DNA of 64,000 bases from NCBI RefSeq assembly GCF_019801175.1, contig NZ_JAHVJR010000002.1, positions 62,001 through 126,000 on the forward strand, in the 5' to 3' direction. Source of the DNA: Vannielia litorea (GTDB taxonomy: Bacteria; Pseudomonadota; Alphaproteobacteria; Rhodobacterales; Rhodobacteraceae). Positions 27,015-36,940 of this stretch are shown here, one piece after another. The stretch's first letter is position 1. Each line of letters starts with the position of its first letter. The notes under the pieces were generated by a model that was given only the letters and a program-made list of their open reading frames with translations, had not been told where the DNA came from and made no database searches. The translations under genes were made by a program, and so were the position numbers.

Positions 27015-28034
27015 CTAGCGGGGCATCATCGCGAGGCGGATCATCGCCCGCTCCACCTGCGCCATCTGCGGGGCGGTCTGCCCGGCGGAGCGCAGGGCGA
27101 GGTCGGTATCGAGCAGTAGCGCAAGCGCCCGCTCCAGCCGGTCGAGGCCCCAGGCCTGCGCCTGACGGATCATTCTGTCACGCCGCGGGCCAAAGACCGG
27201 CGGGCGCAGGCTGCCGATGCCCTGCGCCGGGCCGCCGGGGTGGGCAGCGGCGGCGTGGAGGGTGCGAAAATGCATGCCCGCCATGATGCAGAGCGTGGTC
27301 GGGTTCACACCCTGCCCTTCCAGCCGGGCCATCAGCGGGCCGATCTGGTGACGCCGGGCCTCGGCGGCGGCGTTTAGCAACTCATCCACCCCGGCCTCTG
27401 TGGTGGCGGGGGCCAGCAGATCGACCTCGGCCTCCGACAGCGGGGTGGAATCGCCGATCTTGTAGAGCGCCAGCTTCTCGATGAACTGCCGCAGATCGCC
27501 CGGGTCGATATGCGAGGCCAGCGCCACCAGCGCCTCCATCGCGGAATGCTCGACGTCGGCGAGGCCGGCGGCGGTGAGCCTGTCCTTGATCTCGCCTGCG
27601 CTCGGCGGGTCGTCGTAAATGGCAACGAAGCGGGCGCGCGGGTCTTTCTCGAAGAGTTTCCGCAGTTTGCTGGAGGCCTTGAGGCTGCCGGCGGTGGCCA
27701 CCACCATGCCGTCGCCCTCCTGCCACTCGGTGAGCGCGGTGGCAAAGAGGTCCGTCAGCCCGTCGGTCGCGCCCTCGACATGGACGGCGCGCGGGCCGGG
27801 AAAGAAGCTCGCGCCCCGGATCGCATCGAGCAGCGCCGCCGGGTCGCCGCGCAGATCGGCGCCGGAAAGGCGGGAGAGGCGCATCTCCTCCTCGCCGCTC
27901 GGGCCGACGAGGGCCTTCAGCAGGTCTTGCCGTTTCAGCGCGACCCGCATTGCATCGGCGCCCGAAATCAAGATGCCCGGCCCCGGCGTGGGCTTTGCAA
28001 AGAAGGCGTTGGCGTCGCGGGTCGAGAGCTTCAT
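27015..28034 (-). CDS. holA: DNA polymerase III subunit delta
   Basis: HolA is the clamp-loader subunit that opens the beta clamp. The 339-residue product has the N-terminal delta signature (ILISGADAMRVALKRQDLL, FFPGPRAVHVEG), the AAA-like core and the C-terminal three-helix region with MAGMHFRTLHAAAA. Length is typical. It follows lptE with a gap of 10 bp in the leuS-lptE-holA order that is conserved in many proteobacteria. Confidence 0.93.
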   Translation of the reverse strand: MKLSTRDANAFFAKPTPGPGILISGADAMRVALKRQDLLKALVGPSGEEEMRLSRLSGADLRGDPAALLDAIRGASFFPGPRAVHVEGATDGLTDLFATALTEWQEGDGMVVATAGSLKASSKLRKLFEKDPRARFVAIYDDPPSAGEIKDRLTAAGLADVEHSAMEALVALASHIDPGDLRQFIEKLALYKIGDSTPLSEAEVDLLAPATTEAGVDELLNAAAEARRHQIGPLMARLEGQGVNPTTLCIMAGMHFRTLHAAAAHPGGPAQGIGSLRPPVFGPRRDRMIRQAQAWGLDRLERALALLLDTDLALRSAGQTAPQMAQVERAMIRLAMMPR

Positions 28035-28044
28035 GGCCCGGCGA

Positions 28045-28527
28045 TCACGGCAAGAAGGTTTCGGCGGTGGCCAGCAGGTGAGTGACGGCCTGATCGGCGA
28101 GAATCACCATCAGCCGCGCCTCGGCATCGCGCGAGGCGGTGGAGGTGGCGACGGTGGTGCCGGTGGCCGAATAGCTGGTGAAGCTGTTGGTCCGCCCGGT
28201 GGAGAGCACGGCGCCGGTGGTGGTGTCGGTCACCTGATAGGTCACCTCGCCAACGATATTGTAGCGCTGGGTTTCCTGATCGGCGGTGATCGCCAGCCCC
28301 TCTCGGCGGGTGTCGATGGTATAGTCGAGCCGCATCGGCCCGGCGGCGGTGCGGCCGAGCCGGTTTTCGACGCGGGAGACGAAATCAAACTCGTTCTCGG
28401 TGGTCGGCTCTGCGATCTCGACCTGACCATGCAGCGTGTCACCCGGCCCGCCGGGGCCGTAGAGCGGCGCGAAGCCGCAGGAGGCGAGCAGGGCGTACCC
28501 GCCGATGAGGGCGCTACGCCACCACAT
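28045..28527 (-). CDS. lptE: LPS-assembly lipoprotein LptE
   Basis: LptE is the outer-membrane lipoprotein that plugs LptD during LPS export. The 160-residue product has a short signal ending in a lipobox ([12 protein letters not shown]), with lipidation expected at that Cys, followed by the family's GFAPLYG motif and a mixed beta domain with [12 protein letters not shown] and [11 protein letters not shown]. The start lies inside the leuS 3' end (14-bp overlap), so translation is likely coupled. Confidence 0.92.
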   Translation of the reverse strand: MWWRSALIGGYALLASCGFAPLYGPGGPGDTLHGQVEIAEPTTENEFDFVSRVENRLGRTAAGPMRLDYTIDTRREGLAITADQETQRYNIVGEVTYQVTDTTTGAVLSTGRTNSFTSYSATGTTVATSTASRDAEARLMVILADQAVTHLLATAETFLP

Positions 28528-31060
28528 TCACGATCCGTCCCGGCACCACGATCACCTTCTTCGGGGCCGCACCATCGAGGGCCCGCTGCACAGCTTCTTC
28601 GGCCAGCGCCAGCTTTTCAACCTCTGCCTTGTCCATGTCCTTCGGCACGCTGATCTCCGCCCGGCGCTTGCCGTTCACCTGAATCGGCAGGGTGACGGTA
28701 TCTTCAACCAGCAGGGCCGGGTCGGCCTTGGGCCAAGCGGCCTCGGTAATGAGGCCTTCGCGGCCCAGCATGTGCCAGAGTTCCTCGGCCAGATGCGGGG
28801 TCATGGGGGCCATCAGCTGGGCCATGGTCGCCATCGCCTCTTTCTTGGCCGCGCCGCCCGCCTTGGATTTGGAGAGCGTGTTGGTGAAGGCATAGAGCTT
28901 GGCGATGGAGGTGTTGAAGGCAAAGCTCTCCACCCCTTCGGTCACATCGGCGATGGTGCGGTGCAGGGCCTTTTGCAGGGCGGCGTCTTCATCGTTGGCC
29001 GGGGAATCGCTGGCGGCGATCTCGTCGGCCATGCGCCAGACCCGCGCGAGGTGGCGGTTGGCCGCCTCTGCGCCGGAGGCTGTCCATTCCACGTCACGCT
29101 CGGGCGGGCTGTCGGACAGCACGAACCAGCGGGCGGTGTCAGCGCCGTAGCCCTCGATGATGTTCAGCGGGTCGACGACGTTGTTCTTGGATTTCGACAT
29201 CTTGGCGGAGGGGATCACCTCGACCGCCGTGCCATCCTTCAGCGCAGCGCCATTCTCGCCCACCACCACATCCTCGGGGTAGTGGTAGACCGGACGGCCA
29301 TTGGCATCCTTCGTCTGGTAGATCGCGTGGGTCACCATGCCTTGGGTGAACAGCGCGTTAAACGGCTCCTTGCTCTTCTCCGGCAGGTGGCCGGTGGCAT
29401 GCATCGCGCGGGCGAAGAAGCGGGAGTAGAGCAGGTGCAGGATAGCGTGCTCGATGCCGCCGACATATTGGTCGACGTTCATCCAGTAGTCGGCATCCTC
29501 GCGCACCGTGGGCGTTTCGGCGCGGGGCGCGGTGAAGCGGGCGAAATACCACGACGAATCGACGAAGGTATCCATCGTGTCGGTCTCGCGCTTTGCAGGC
29601 GCGCCGCAAGACGGGCAGGCGCAGTCGCGCCACGTGGGGTGACGGTCCAGCGGGTTGCCCGGCGTGTCGAAGGACACGTCATAGGGCAGCTCGATGGGCA
29701 GGTTCTCTTTCTTCTCCGGCACCACGCCGCATTTTTCGCAATGCACCACGGGAATCGGGCAACCCCAGTAGCGCTGCCGGCTCAGCCCCCAGTCGCGCAG
29801 GCGAAACTTGGTGACACCCTCGCCCCAACCGGCGGCCTCGGCAAAGGCGATGGTCGCGTCGATCGCCTCCTGCCCAGTGGCCTCATCCAGCCCAGCGAAG
29901 TGGTTGACCCACTTCACCTTCTGCTCTTTCGTCGGGGTGAAGGCCTCGGCCTGCACCGGCTGCGGATCGTCCAGTGCAAAGAAGGTGTCGACCACCGGCA
30001 GGTCGTATTTGCGGCAGAAGTCGAGGTCGCGCTGGTCGTGCGCCGGGCAGCCGAAGATCGCGCCGGTGCCGTAGTCCATCAGGATGAAGTTGGCGATCCA
30101 GACCGGCAGCTCCCAAGACGGGTCCAGCGGGTGGCGCACCTTCAGCCCGGTGTCGAAGCCCTTTTTCTCGGCCGTCTCCAGCTCTTCCGCCATGGTGCCG
30201 CCCTTGGCGCATTCGGCGCGGAAGGCGGCAACCTCCGGGTTGCTTTCGGCCAGTTCCTTGGCCAGCGGGTGATCAGGCGAGATGCCGACAAAGCTCGCGC
30301 CCATCAGCGTGTCGGGGCGGGTGGTATATACTGTCACTGGCTCGCCGCCTTCGAGGCGCTCGAAGCTGAACTGCAAGCCGCGCGATTTGCCGATCCAGTT
30401 GGACTGCATCAAGCGCACCTTTTCGGGCCAGTCCTCCAGCCCGTCCAGCGCCTCCAGCAGCTCTTCCGACATGTCGGAGATCTTGAAGAACCATTGCGTC
30501 AGCTCGCGGCGCTCGACCTCGGCGCCCGAGCGCCAGCCCTTGCCGTCGATCACCTGCTCGTTGGCGAGCACGGTCATATCGACCGGGTCCCAGTTGACGG
30601 TGGCATTGCGGCGGGTGACGAAGCCGGCCTCCAGCATATCGAGGAAGAGCGCCTGCTGCTGGCCGTAATATTCCACGTCGCAGGTGGCGAACATGCGGGA
30701 CCAGTCCAGCGAGAGACCCAGCGGCTTCATCTGGGCGACCATGTCGTCGATGTTGCCGTAAGTCCAATCCTTCGGGTGGCCGCCGGTGGCCATCGCGGCA
30801 TTCTCGGCGGGCATCCCGAAGGCGTCGAAGCCCATCGGGTGCAGCACGTTGAAACCCTGCGCGCGCTTGTAACGGGCGACCACATCGCCCAGCGAGTAGT
30901 TGCGGACGTGGCCCATGTGGATGCGCCCCGAGGGATAGGGGAACATCTCGAGCACGTAATACTTGGGGCGGCTCTCGTCGCGCTCCGCCTTGAAGGTCTC
31001 GGCGTCATCCCACGCCTTCTGCCAGCGGGGTTCGATCTCGGACGGGGTGAAACGGGTCAT
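28514..31060 (-). CDS. leuS: Leucyl-tRNA synthetase
   Basis: Charges tRNA-Leu. The 848-residue class I synthetase has the HIGH-type motif as HMGH in [14 protein letters not shown], the CP1 editing domain with TTRPDTLMG, the zinc-type segment CEKCGVVP, and the KMSKS motif in [12 protein letters not shown] start at MTRFTPSEI, the usual N-terminus; an upstream ATG would add 32 residues unlike the family. First gene of the leuS-lptE-holA operon. A long open frame opposite this gene is an artefact of GC-rich codons. Confidence 0.98.
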   Translation of the reverse strand: MTRFTPSEIEPRWQKAWDDAETFKAERDESRPKYYVLEMFPYPSGRIHMGHVRNYSLGDVVARYKRAQGFNVLHPMGFDAFGMPAENAAMATGGHPKDWTYGNIDDMVAQMKPLGLSLDWSRMFATCDVEYYGQQQALFLDMLEAGFVTRRNATVNWDPVDMTVLANEQVIDGKGWRSGAEVERRELTQWFFKISDMSEELLEALDGLEDWPEKVRLMQSNWIGKSRGLQFSFERLEGGEPVTVYTTRPDTLMGASFVGISPDHPLAKELAESNPEVAAFRAECAKGGTMAEELETAEKKGFDTGLKVRHPLDPSWELPVWIANFILMDYGTGAIFGCPAHDQRDLDFCRKYDLPVVDTFFALDDPQPVQAEAFTPTKEQKVKWVNHFAGLDEATGQEAIDATIAFAEAAGWGEGVTKFRLRDWGLSRQRYWGCPIPVVHCEKCGVVPEKKENLPIELPYDVSFDTPGNPLDRHPTWRDCACPSCGAPAKRETDTMDTFVDSSWYFARFTAPRAETPTVREDADYWMNVDQYVGGIEHAILHLLYSRFFARAMHATGHLPEKSKEPFNALFTQGMVTHAIYQTKDANGRPVYHYPEDVVVGENGAALKDGTAVEVIPSAKMSKSKNNVVDPLNIIEGYGADTARWFVLSDSPPERDVEWTASGAEAANRHLARVWRMADEIAASDSPANDEDAALQKALHRTIADVTEGVESFAFNTSIAKLYAFTNTLSKSKAGGAAKKEAMATMAQLMAPMTPHLAEELWHMLGREGLITEAAWPKADPALLVEDTVTLPIQVNGKRRAEISVPKDMDKAEVEKLALAEEAVQRALDGAAPKKVIVVPGRIVNVVA

Positions 31061-31191
31061 GGCGGTCCTGCGGGTCGTGCAATTGGTCCCGGCGTGTTTA
31101 CGGCGGGCGCGGCGCAGGGTCCAGCGGGTTGGAAGATGCGATGGGTCGCCGCCCACGCTGCGGGCTGGCCGGACCTTGGGCCAGACTGTGG

Positions 31192-31209
31192 GGTGGGGGC
31201 TACCCCACC
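31192..31209 (-). terminator. Hairpin downstream of the DUF3576 gene
   Basis: GGTGGGG (31192-31198) pairs with CCCCACC (31203-31209) around GCTA, five bases after the DUF3576 stop on the minus strand. There is no T-tract, so it may be a weak terminator or a processing signal before leuS. Confidence 0.5.
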
Positions 31210-31213
31210 GCTC

Positions 31214-31753
31214 TTACAGGTTGGTGTCCTGAATGCGGAGCTGGCGGGCGCGGGTGAGGATGGCATCCTCGACGGCGCGCACGGTATCGGCGCTCACTGG
31301 GCCGGAGCGCGACTGCAGCGCCACCTTCAGCGAGCGGGCATCGAGCGCCGGGTCCTGCACATAAACAGTCGCGCGGTACGGGCGACCACCACCGGGCGGG
31401 GTGCCGTAGCCATAGACAATGACACCGGTGAAGGGATCGACTGTCTGGATCGGCATGAAGTTGAGAACTTCGAGCGAGGCGCGCCAGATATACTTGTTCA
31501 CCTCGACGGTGATGTTGGGGTCGTCGTTGTTGCCGAAGAGATCCCAGATCGTCGACTGGCGAACCTTGCCTTTATATAGAGTGCGGCCCTGGGCGTCAGT
31601 CTCGACTTGCCGGGGCGCGTTGCGGATCGTGCTGGAGCCACCGGCGGAACTGCCGCCAAAACTCGCGCCAACCCGGTTGCTCACACCACACGAGGCCAGC
31701 ATCAGAACAAGCGCCGACATTCCTGCTGCCCGAAGTCCCTTCCGGAAGGTCAT
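31214..31753 (-). CDS. DUF3576-family lipoprotein
   Basis: A 179-residue lipoprotein of an alphaproteobacterial family annotated DUF3576. The signal peptide ends in a lipobox, LMLASC, with a Ser/Gly-rich linker after it (GASFGGSSAGGSS). The conserved domain contains TIWDLFGNNDDPNITVEVN and FMPIQTVDPFTGVIVYGYG. Its function is unknown; as a gene next to leuS-lptE it may belong to the envelope group. Divergent from the porin. Confidence 0.85.
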   Translation of the reverse strand: MTFRKGLRAAGMSALVLMLASCGVSNRVGASFGGSSAGGSSTIRNAPRQVETDAQGRTLYKGKVRQSTIWDLFGNNDDPNITVEVNKYIWRASLEVLNFMPIQTVDPFTGVIVYGYGTPPGGGRPYRATVYVQDPALDARSLKVALQSRSGPVSADTVRAVEDAILTRARQLRIQDTNL

Positions 31754-32001
31754 TGAAAACTGCCCCTCTCACCCTTTTTTGCTTGTCTATCCGAGCGGCT
31801 CCAGCCCCACAAGGCTTTTTGGCCCAAGGTGCCACCCGAGGTGCCAGATGACTCACTGTGGCAGACATGCACCATATCTTACAGAGTCCCCGACGGGCTT
31901 TTCGGCATTATTGCAATCAATCAACGAAAGAGCGAAACACCCTGCCATACCCAATGTGGATTCCCCGCGTTGGGCTGACCTTTGATAACGAGGGAAACAC
32001 G

Positions 32002-33015
32002 ATGAAAAAGGTTCTTCTCACTTCGACCGCGCTGGTCGCCTTCGCTGGCGCCGCGTCGGCAGAAGTTTCCATCACCGGCTCCGCCGAGATGGGTATTTTC
32101 GGCGGCACTGGCGTCGAAACTCAGTTCTTCCAGGATCTGGACGTCACCTTCACCATGTCCGGTGAAACCGACGGCGGCCTGACCTTCGGCGCGTCGATCG
32201 ATCTCGACGAAGCCCAGGACAGCCTGTCCTACGTTTCCGGCGGTTCGTGCATCACTTCCGGCACCTCGCTGGACTGCACCAACGACGCTCTGGATGACGT
32301 GACTGAAGACGGCGGCGCGTCGATCTTCATCTCCGGCTCCTTCGGCACCGTGACCATGGGTGACACCGACGGCGCCATGGACTGGGCCCTGACCGACGCC
32401 GGCAACATCGGCAACCCGGGCTCGATCGCTGACGACGAGACCTCGCACGCTGGTTACCTCGGCGCTTACCTGGACGGCACCTACGACGGCCAGATCGTTC
32501 GCTACGACAACACCTTCGGTGACTTCGGCGTCGCCATCTCCGTCGAGATGGACGAAACCGGCACTCTCGACACCGGCTACGCTCTCGGCTTCAAGTACAA
32601 CGCTGAGCTCGGCGGCCTGGACCTGGCCCTCGGCCTTGGTTACCAGTCGGTTGACGGCAACGCCGGCGCCATCAAAGGCATCGCAGTGGAAGACGCCATC
32701 GGCTTCTCCGCCGTCACCACCTTCGACAACGGCCTGTCGGCTGGCATCGAGTACACCCAGTTCGGCGGTTTCGCCGGCGGTGACGACGTGACCCACGTTG
32801 GTATCGGCCTCGGCTACGCCGTGGACGCCTTCTCGGGCCACATCAACTGGGGTCAGTTCGACTCCGACTCGCTGGCTGACCCGATCTCCGGTTGGGGTCT
32901 GGCTCTCGGCTACGACCTCGGCGGCGGCGCCTCCGTTCTGGCTGGCTACGGCTCGTCCGACAACGGCACCACCACCACCGACACCTGGTCGCTGGGTCTG
33001 TCGATGTCCTTCTAA
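32002..33015 (+). CDS. General porin, Rhodobacter type
   Basis: An outer-membrane trimeric beta-barrel porin. The 337-residue product has a short signal peptide (MKKVLLTSTALVAFAGAASA) and then EVSITGSAEMGIFGG, the usual start of the Rhodobacter capsulatus porin family, with alternating beta strands and an acidic constriction-loop region, and ends in the C-terminal Phe (LGLSMSF) needed for BAM recognition. A pair of Cys (CITSGTSLDC) may form a loop disulphide. AGGGAAA precedes the ATG. Codons are strongly biased to C-ending forms, and a strong terminator follows, as expected for an abundant protein. Confidence 0.95.
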   Translation: MKKVLLTSTALVAFAGAASAEVSITGSAEMGIFGGTGVETQFFQDLDVTFTMSGETDGGLTFGASIDLDEAQDSLSYVSGGSCITSGTSLDCTNDALDDVTEDGGASIFISGSFGTVTMGDTDGAMDWALTDAGNIGNPGSIADDETSHAGYLGAYLDGTYDGQIVRYDNTFGDFGVAISVEMDETGTLDTGYALGFKYNAELGGLDLALGLGYQSVDGNAGAIKGIAVEDAIGFSAVTTFDNGLSAGIEYTQFGGFAGGDDVTHVGIGLGYAVDAFSGHINWGQFDSDSLADPISGWGLALGYDLGGGASVLAGYGSSDNGTTTTDTWSLGLSMSF

Positions 33016-33040
33016 GGACACCGATAACGGTACAAGGGAA

Positions 33041-33070
33041 GAGCGGGCTTAGGCCCGCTCTTTTCTTTTT
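33041..33070 (+). terminator. Rho-independent terminator of the porin gene
   Basis: GAGCGGGC (33041-33048) and GCCCGCTC (33053-33060) form a perfect 8-bp stem with loop TTAG, followed by TTTTCTTTTT. Confidence 0.97.
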
Positions 33071-33148
33071 GGGGCCGCCGGTTTTGCCCCCTGCGCATTC
33101 GGGATTGCCTGTGTTAGCAACGGACACAGAGCAGACGAGAGAGCAGAA

Positions 33149-34639
33149 ATGGCCGCACCGCTGACCCCCGCCCAGATCCCCGCCGCCTATCGGCAGGGCG
33201 TCGAGCTGGCAAAAGCGGGCAAGCTGCGCGAGGCCGTGGGCCTCTTCACCCAGATCACCCGGCTGCGCCCCAATATGGCCGAGCCGCATTGGCAGATCGG
33301 CCGGATCGCCGCCAAGATCGGCGACTTCCGCACCGCGGTGGACTCGCTCGACCGGGCGCAAAAGCTCAAGCCGAAGGAACTGGTGGTTCTGCGCGACTTT
33401 GCCGTCGCCCTCTCGTCCTTCGGCGACACGGCCCGCGAGATAGAGGTGCTCCGCCGCATCCTTGCCCTGAAGGCCAATGATTTCGAGGCCCGCAGCGCCC
33501 TCGCTATCGCTCTGCAATACATAGGGGACTTCGAAGAGGCGGAATCGCAGCTCAGGCGCTGCATCGCCCTGCAACCCAAGAACGGGGTCACATGGCGGCT
33601 GCTGGCCTCAGGCCGCAAACTGAAGGCGGGCGACCCGGTGATCGGGGAGATGGAAAAACTCTATAGCGACACGTCGCTCCACCCGCGCCACCGAGCCAAC
33701 CTCGATTTCGCCCTCGCCAAGGCCCATGAGGACGTGAAGGACTATGCCCTGGTGATGAAGCACCTGAAGCGGGGCAACGACGAGCTGGCGAAGATCGCGC
33801 CTTACAACCCCGCCGAACGTGACGCCGAAGTGGCGGGCCTCAAGGCGGCTTTCGAGGGGATCGACTTTAACACGCCCGCGCTGGAGCCCGATCCGGGCTA
33901 CGCCCCGGTGTTCGTCACCGGCATTCCGCGCTCTGGCACCACGCTTGCCGAGCAGATCGTGGGTGCGCACAGCAAGGCCACCGCCATCGGCGAGGCGCGT
34001 GAGTTCAACCTTGCGGTGCGGCAGTATCTCGGGCGTCCGGATGGCGGGTTTCGCCCGCTTGCCGATCTGTCGACCGATGATCTGGCCGCGATGCGCAAGC
34101 GGGCCGAGGAGCTGACCCGGCGGCGCTTCAGCTTCGGGGGGGTCTGCGTCGACAAGTCGGTGCAGAGCTGGCACTACATCGGCCTGATCCGCCTCATCAT
34201 GCCCAACGCCCGGGTGATCGTGATGCAGCGTGACCCGCGCGACAACCTGCTCTCGATCTACAAGAACGTGTTCTCCGAAGGCACCCACAAATACGCCTAT
34301 CGCTTTGAGCACATGGTCCATTACCTGAAGTCGCACCGCGAAATGATGGACTTCTGGCACGAGAAGGCGCCGGGGCTCTTCACCGAAATGCGCTACGAGG
34401 CGCTGGTGGGCGATCCGGAGGTGGAGGCGCGGCGGCTGGTGGAGGCCGCAGGGCTGGAATGGGAGGACCAATGCCTCGAATTCTACGCCCAGAAGCAGCG
34501 GGTGAGCACGCTCTCGGTCGCGCAGGTGCGTCAGCCGATCTACCAGAGCTCGACCCGCGCCTGGGAACGCTATGGAGATGACATTAAGCCGTTGATCGAC
34601 GCGCTTGAGAAGGAAGGATTGCTGCCGGATGGGGCTTGA
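33149..34639 (+). CDS. TPR-repeat sulfotransferase, copy 1
   Basis: A 496-residue protein with about five TPR-like helical repeats at residues 10-190 (for example AEPHWQIGRIAAKIGDFRTA) and a C-terminal sulfotransferase domain. The PAPS-binding loop is GIPRSGTTLAEQIV at about 257-270 and the 3'-phosphate motif is VIVMQRDPRDNLLSIYKNVF. This architecture is common in marine bacteria; the acceptor is unknown and could be a glycan, peptide or small molecule. It overlaps the start of the next gene and is paralogous to the gene at 35487. Confidence 0.9.
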   Translation: MAAPLTPAQIPAAYRQGVELAKAGKLREAVGLFTQITRLRPNMAEPHWQIGRIAAKIGDFRTAVDSLDRAQKLKPKELVVLRDFAVALSSFGDTAREIEVLRRILALKANDFEARSALAIALQYIGDFEEAESQLRRCIALQPKNGVTWRLLASGRKLKAGDPVIGEMEKLYSDTSLHPRHRANLDFALAKAHEDVKDYALVMKHLKRGNDELAKIAPYNPAERDAEVAGLKAAFEGIDFNTPALEPDPGYAPVFVTGIPRSGTTLAEQIVGAHSKATAIGEAREFNLAVRQYLGRPDGGFRPLADLSTDDLAAMRKRAEELTRRRFSFGGVCVDKSVQSWHYIGLIRLIMPNARVIVMQRDPRDNLLSIYKNVFSEGTHKYAYRFEHMVHYLKSHREMMDFWHEKAPGLFTEMRYEALVGDPEVEARRLVEAAGLEWEDQCLEFYAQKQRVSTLSVAQVRQPIYQSSTRAWERYGDDIKPLIDALEKEGLLPDGA

Positions 34640-35291
34640 AGAAATCAGGAGCCGGGTGGCTAAGGCCGCCGCAGAAGCCGGACGGGCGGCGGAAGACGTG
34701 CGGCTCATTGCCGTGTCGAAGGTGCAGCCCGATGGGCGGGTCGAGGCCGTGCTGGGCGAGGGGCATTGCTGTTTTGGCGAGAACCGGGTGCAGGAGGCGC
34801 AAGGCAAGTGGCCCGAATTTCGCGAGCGTTTCGAGGGTGTTGACCTGCACCTGATCGGCCCGCTGCAAAGCAACAAGGCCCGCGTGGCGATGGAGCTGTT
34901 TGACGCGATCCACACGGTGGACCGGCCCAAGATCGCCACCACCATCGCCCGGCTGGCCGATGAGTTGGGGCGGTGCCCTGACCTGTTCATTCAGGTGAAC
35001 ACCGGGGAGGAGCCGCAGAAGGCGGGATGCCTGCCGTCGGAGGTCGATGACTTCGTGGCCGAGTGCCGGGGCCTCTCGCTGCCGGTGAAAGGGCTGATGT
35101 GCATCCCCCCGGTCGAGGAGGAGCCGAGCCTGCACTTTGCCCTGCTCGCCAAGTTTGCCGCGCGGAACGGGCTCACCGGCCTCAGCATGGGTATGAGCGC
35201 CGACTTCGAGCGGGCGATTGCGCTGGGGGCGACTCACGTGCGCGTCGGCTCCGCGATTTTTGGCGAACGGGTGCCTGCGGCCAAAGCCTGA
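34629..35291 (+). CDS. PLP homeostasis protein, YggS family
   Basis: A 220-residue member of the YggS/PROSC family, which binds pyridoxal phosphate as a fold-III protein and balances PLP and amino acid pools. The PLP lysine is in LIAVSKVQP, and HLIGPLQSNKAR, GLMCIPP and GLSMGMSADFERAI are the family motifs. The start ATG overlaps the last codons of the upstream sulfotransferase by 11 bp, so it is translationally coupled. This pairing looks accidental rather than functional. Confidence 0.95.
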   Translation: MGLEEIRSRVAKAAAEAGRAAEDVRLIAVSKVQPDGRVEAVLGEGHCCFGENRVQEAQGKWPEFRERFEGVDLHLIGPLQSNKARVAMELFDAIHTVDRPKIATTIARLADELGRCPDLFIQVNTGEEPQKAGCLPSEVDDFVAECRGLSLPVKGLMCIPPVEEEPSLHFALLAKFAARNGLTGLSMGMSADFERAIALGATHVRVGSAIFGERVPAAKA

Positions 35292-35406
35292 GCTGCACAA
35301 TTTTTGCGCGAACTGGCTGGGCCAACGGCTAGATCTTCGCGGTGATGCACATCTCCGAACCCCTAAGGCGCGCCACCGCACAGAGTTGATTCACAAACAG
35401 TTTATT

Positions 35407-35427
35407 TGAACCAAACGGTTCGGTTCA
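35407..35427. promoter_or_regulatory. Inverted repeat upstream of the second sulfotransferase
   Basis: TGAACCAAACGGTTCGGTTCA can pair as TGAACC/GGTTCA over a 9-nt centre, or as GAACC-AAAC-GGTTC. Such GAACC/GGTTC arrays are usual for TetR-type operators. The flanking 60 bp are AT-rich compared with the region. It lies 60 bp before the second sulfotransferase gene. No TetR gene is in the window. The rest of this 195-bp gap shows nothing else. Confidence 0.4.
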
Positions 35428-35486
35428 GGGTGGCTATCCACTCAACTCATGGGCTTATTGGCCTTGGGGAGGGGTGGAGATGAGAT

Positions 35487-36929
35487 ATGCCCACCTTTCG
35501 AATGAACGACATTCCAGCCGTGTTTCGCCGCGCTCGCCAGCTTCAGGCCGATGGCCAGCTGGGGGAGGCCTGCGCGCTTTACGAGGACATCGTCGCGCTG
35601 CGCCCGCAGACGGCGGAGGCGCATTACGAGATCGGGCGCATAAGGCACCGCACCGGCGACCTTGGCACTGCGCTCAAGGCGCTCGACCTCGCGCGCAAGC
35701 ATCGCCCCGGCGAGCCGGCCGTGCTGATCGAGCGGGCGCAGGTGCTCTCGGATGCAGGCCAGATCGACGCGGCGATTGACGCGCACCGAGAGGTGCAGCG
35801 GGCGGTGCCGGGCGCGGTTGGCCCGCATGTGGAGATCGGTCTGCTCGAGCAACGCGCCGGGCGACGCGACCGGGCCGAGGCGGCCTTTACGGCGGCGCAG
35901 GCCCTGCGGCCGCAAGATGGCGAGCTCTACCGTCTGCGGATGAGCGCCCATCGCTCAGAGCCGGGCGACCCGTTGATCGAGGAGATGCGCGGCCTCTACC
36001 GCAGCGGGCGGGCCAGCGGCACCACGCGGGCCAGCCTGTGCTTTGCCCTTGCCGGGGCGCTGGAGCAATCCGGCGCCGAGCCGGGCGAGGTCTGGCGCTA
36101 TCTCGAAGAGGGCAATGCGCTGACCCGGGCGCGCTTTCCCTATGACCGCGCGGCGCGGGAGGCCGAGGACAAGGCCCACATCAAGGCCAGTGCCGCGCTC
36201 CCCCGCCTGCCCCGCTCTGAGACCAGCAGCTTTCATCCGGTGTTCGTCACAGGCATGCCGCGCTCCGGCACCACGCTGGTGGAGCAGATGCTGGCGAGCC
36301 ATCCCGAGGTGACCGGCGGCGGTGAGATGGCGGTGGTCGGTCCCACGTTGCGCCCGGTTCTGGCGGGCAGCGCCGCGCCGCAGGGTTTTGGCCCGGCGCT
36401 CGAGGCCGCCATGCGCCGCCGCGCCTGCTTTGACCGGGTGATCACCGACAAGTCGATCCAGGGCTACCGCAACATCGGCGCGCTCGCGGCGCTTCTGCCG
36501 GGCGCGCCAATTCTGGTGATCTATCGCGACCCGCGCGATCAGCTGTTCTCGATCTTCCGGCAGGTCTTCCGCGAAGGGCGGCACCGCTATGCTTATGGGC
36601 TGGATGACCTCGTGCATGCCTACAAGGCCTATCGCGCGATGGTGGACCTTTGGCGCGAGGCCGCGCCGGGGGCATTTACCGAAGTCAGCTATGAGCGCCT
36701 CGTGGCCGAGCCGGAGCCGCAGGCGCGCAGGATCGTCGAGGCTGCCGGGTTGGCGTGGGATCCGCAGGTGATGGCCTTCCACGAAAACCGGCGCGATGTG
36801 CGGACGCTGTCGCAATCGCAGGTCCGCGAGCCGCTTAACACGCGCTCGATCGGCGCTTGGAAGCGCTACGAGGCCCAGCTTGCCCCGATGCTGGAGGCGC
36901 TGGAAGCCGAGGGGCTGCTGCCCGAATAG
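35487..36929 (+). CDS. TPR-repeat sulfotransferase, copy 2
   Basis: A 480-residue paralogue of the gene at 33149, with TPR-like repeats at about 8-170 (TAEAHYEIGRIRHRTGDLGTA) and a sulfotransferase domain with PAPS loop GMPRSGTTLVEQML at about 255-268 and 3'-phosphate motif ILVIYRDPRDQLFSIFRQVF. C-terminal SQSQVREPLNTRSIGAWKRY matches the other copy's VAQVRQPIYQSSTRAWERY. Same order and similar length point to duplication around yggS. It has its own upstream region with an inverted repeat, so it may be regulated separately. Confidence 0.9.
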   Translation: MPTFRMNDIPAVFRRARQLQADGQLGEACALYEDIVALRPQTAEAHYEIGRIRHRTGDLGTALKALDLARKHRPGEPAVLIERAQVLSDAGQIDAAIDAHREVQRAVPGAVGPHVEIGLLEQRAGRRDRAEAAFTAAQALRPQDGELYRLRMSAHRSEPGDPLIEEMRGLYRSGRASGTTRASLCFALAGALEQSGAEPGEVWRYLEEGNALTRARFPYDRAAREAEDKAHIKASAALPRLPRSETSSFHPVFVTGMPRSGTTLVEQMLASHPEVTGGGEMAVVGPTLRPVLAGSAAPQGFGPALEAAMRRRACFDRVITDKSIQGYRNIGALAALLPGAPILVIYRDPRDQLFSIFRQVFREGRHRYAYGLDDLVHAYKAYRAMVDLWREAAPGAFTEVSYERLVAEPEPQARRIVEAAGLAWDPQVMAFHENRRDVRTLSQSQVREPLNTRSIGAWKRYEAQLAPMLEALEAEGLLPE

Positions 36930-36940
36930 CTGCGCGCCTG

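Noticed and set aside
24732..27119. A 795-codon open frame opposite the propeller protein gene
   Set aside because: Same reason: antisense to a well-supported secreted protein with signal peptide, ribosome site and terminator.
28505..31579. A 1024-codon open frame opposite leuS and its neighbours
   Set aside because: It mirrors leuS codon for codon, has His/Arg/Gly-rich low-complexity composition and no ribosome site or domain; it is an effect of GC-rich third positions in leuS.
31828..31846. Direct repeat GGTGCCA in the DUF3576-porin gap
   Set aside because: Two 7-bp matches 12 bp apart in a GC-rich gap are weak, and no third copy or palindrome supports a binding site.
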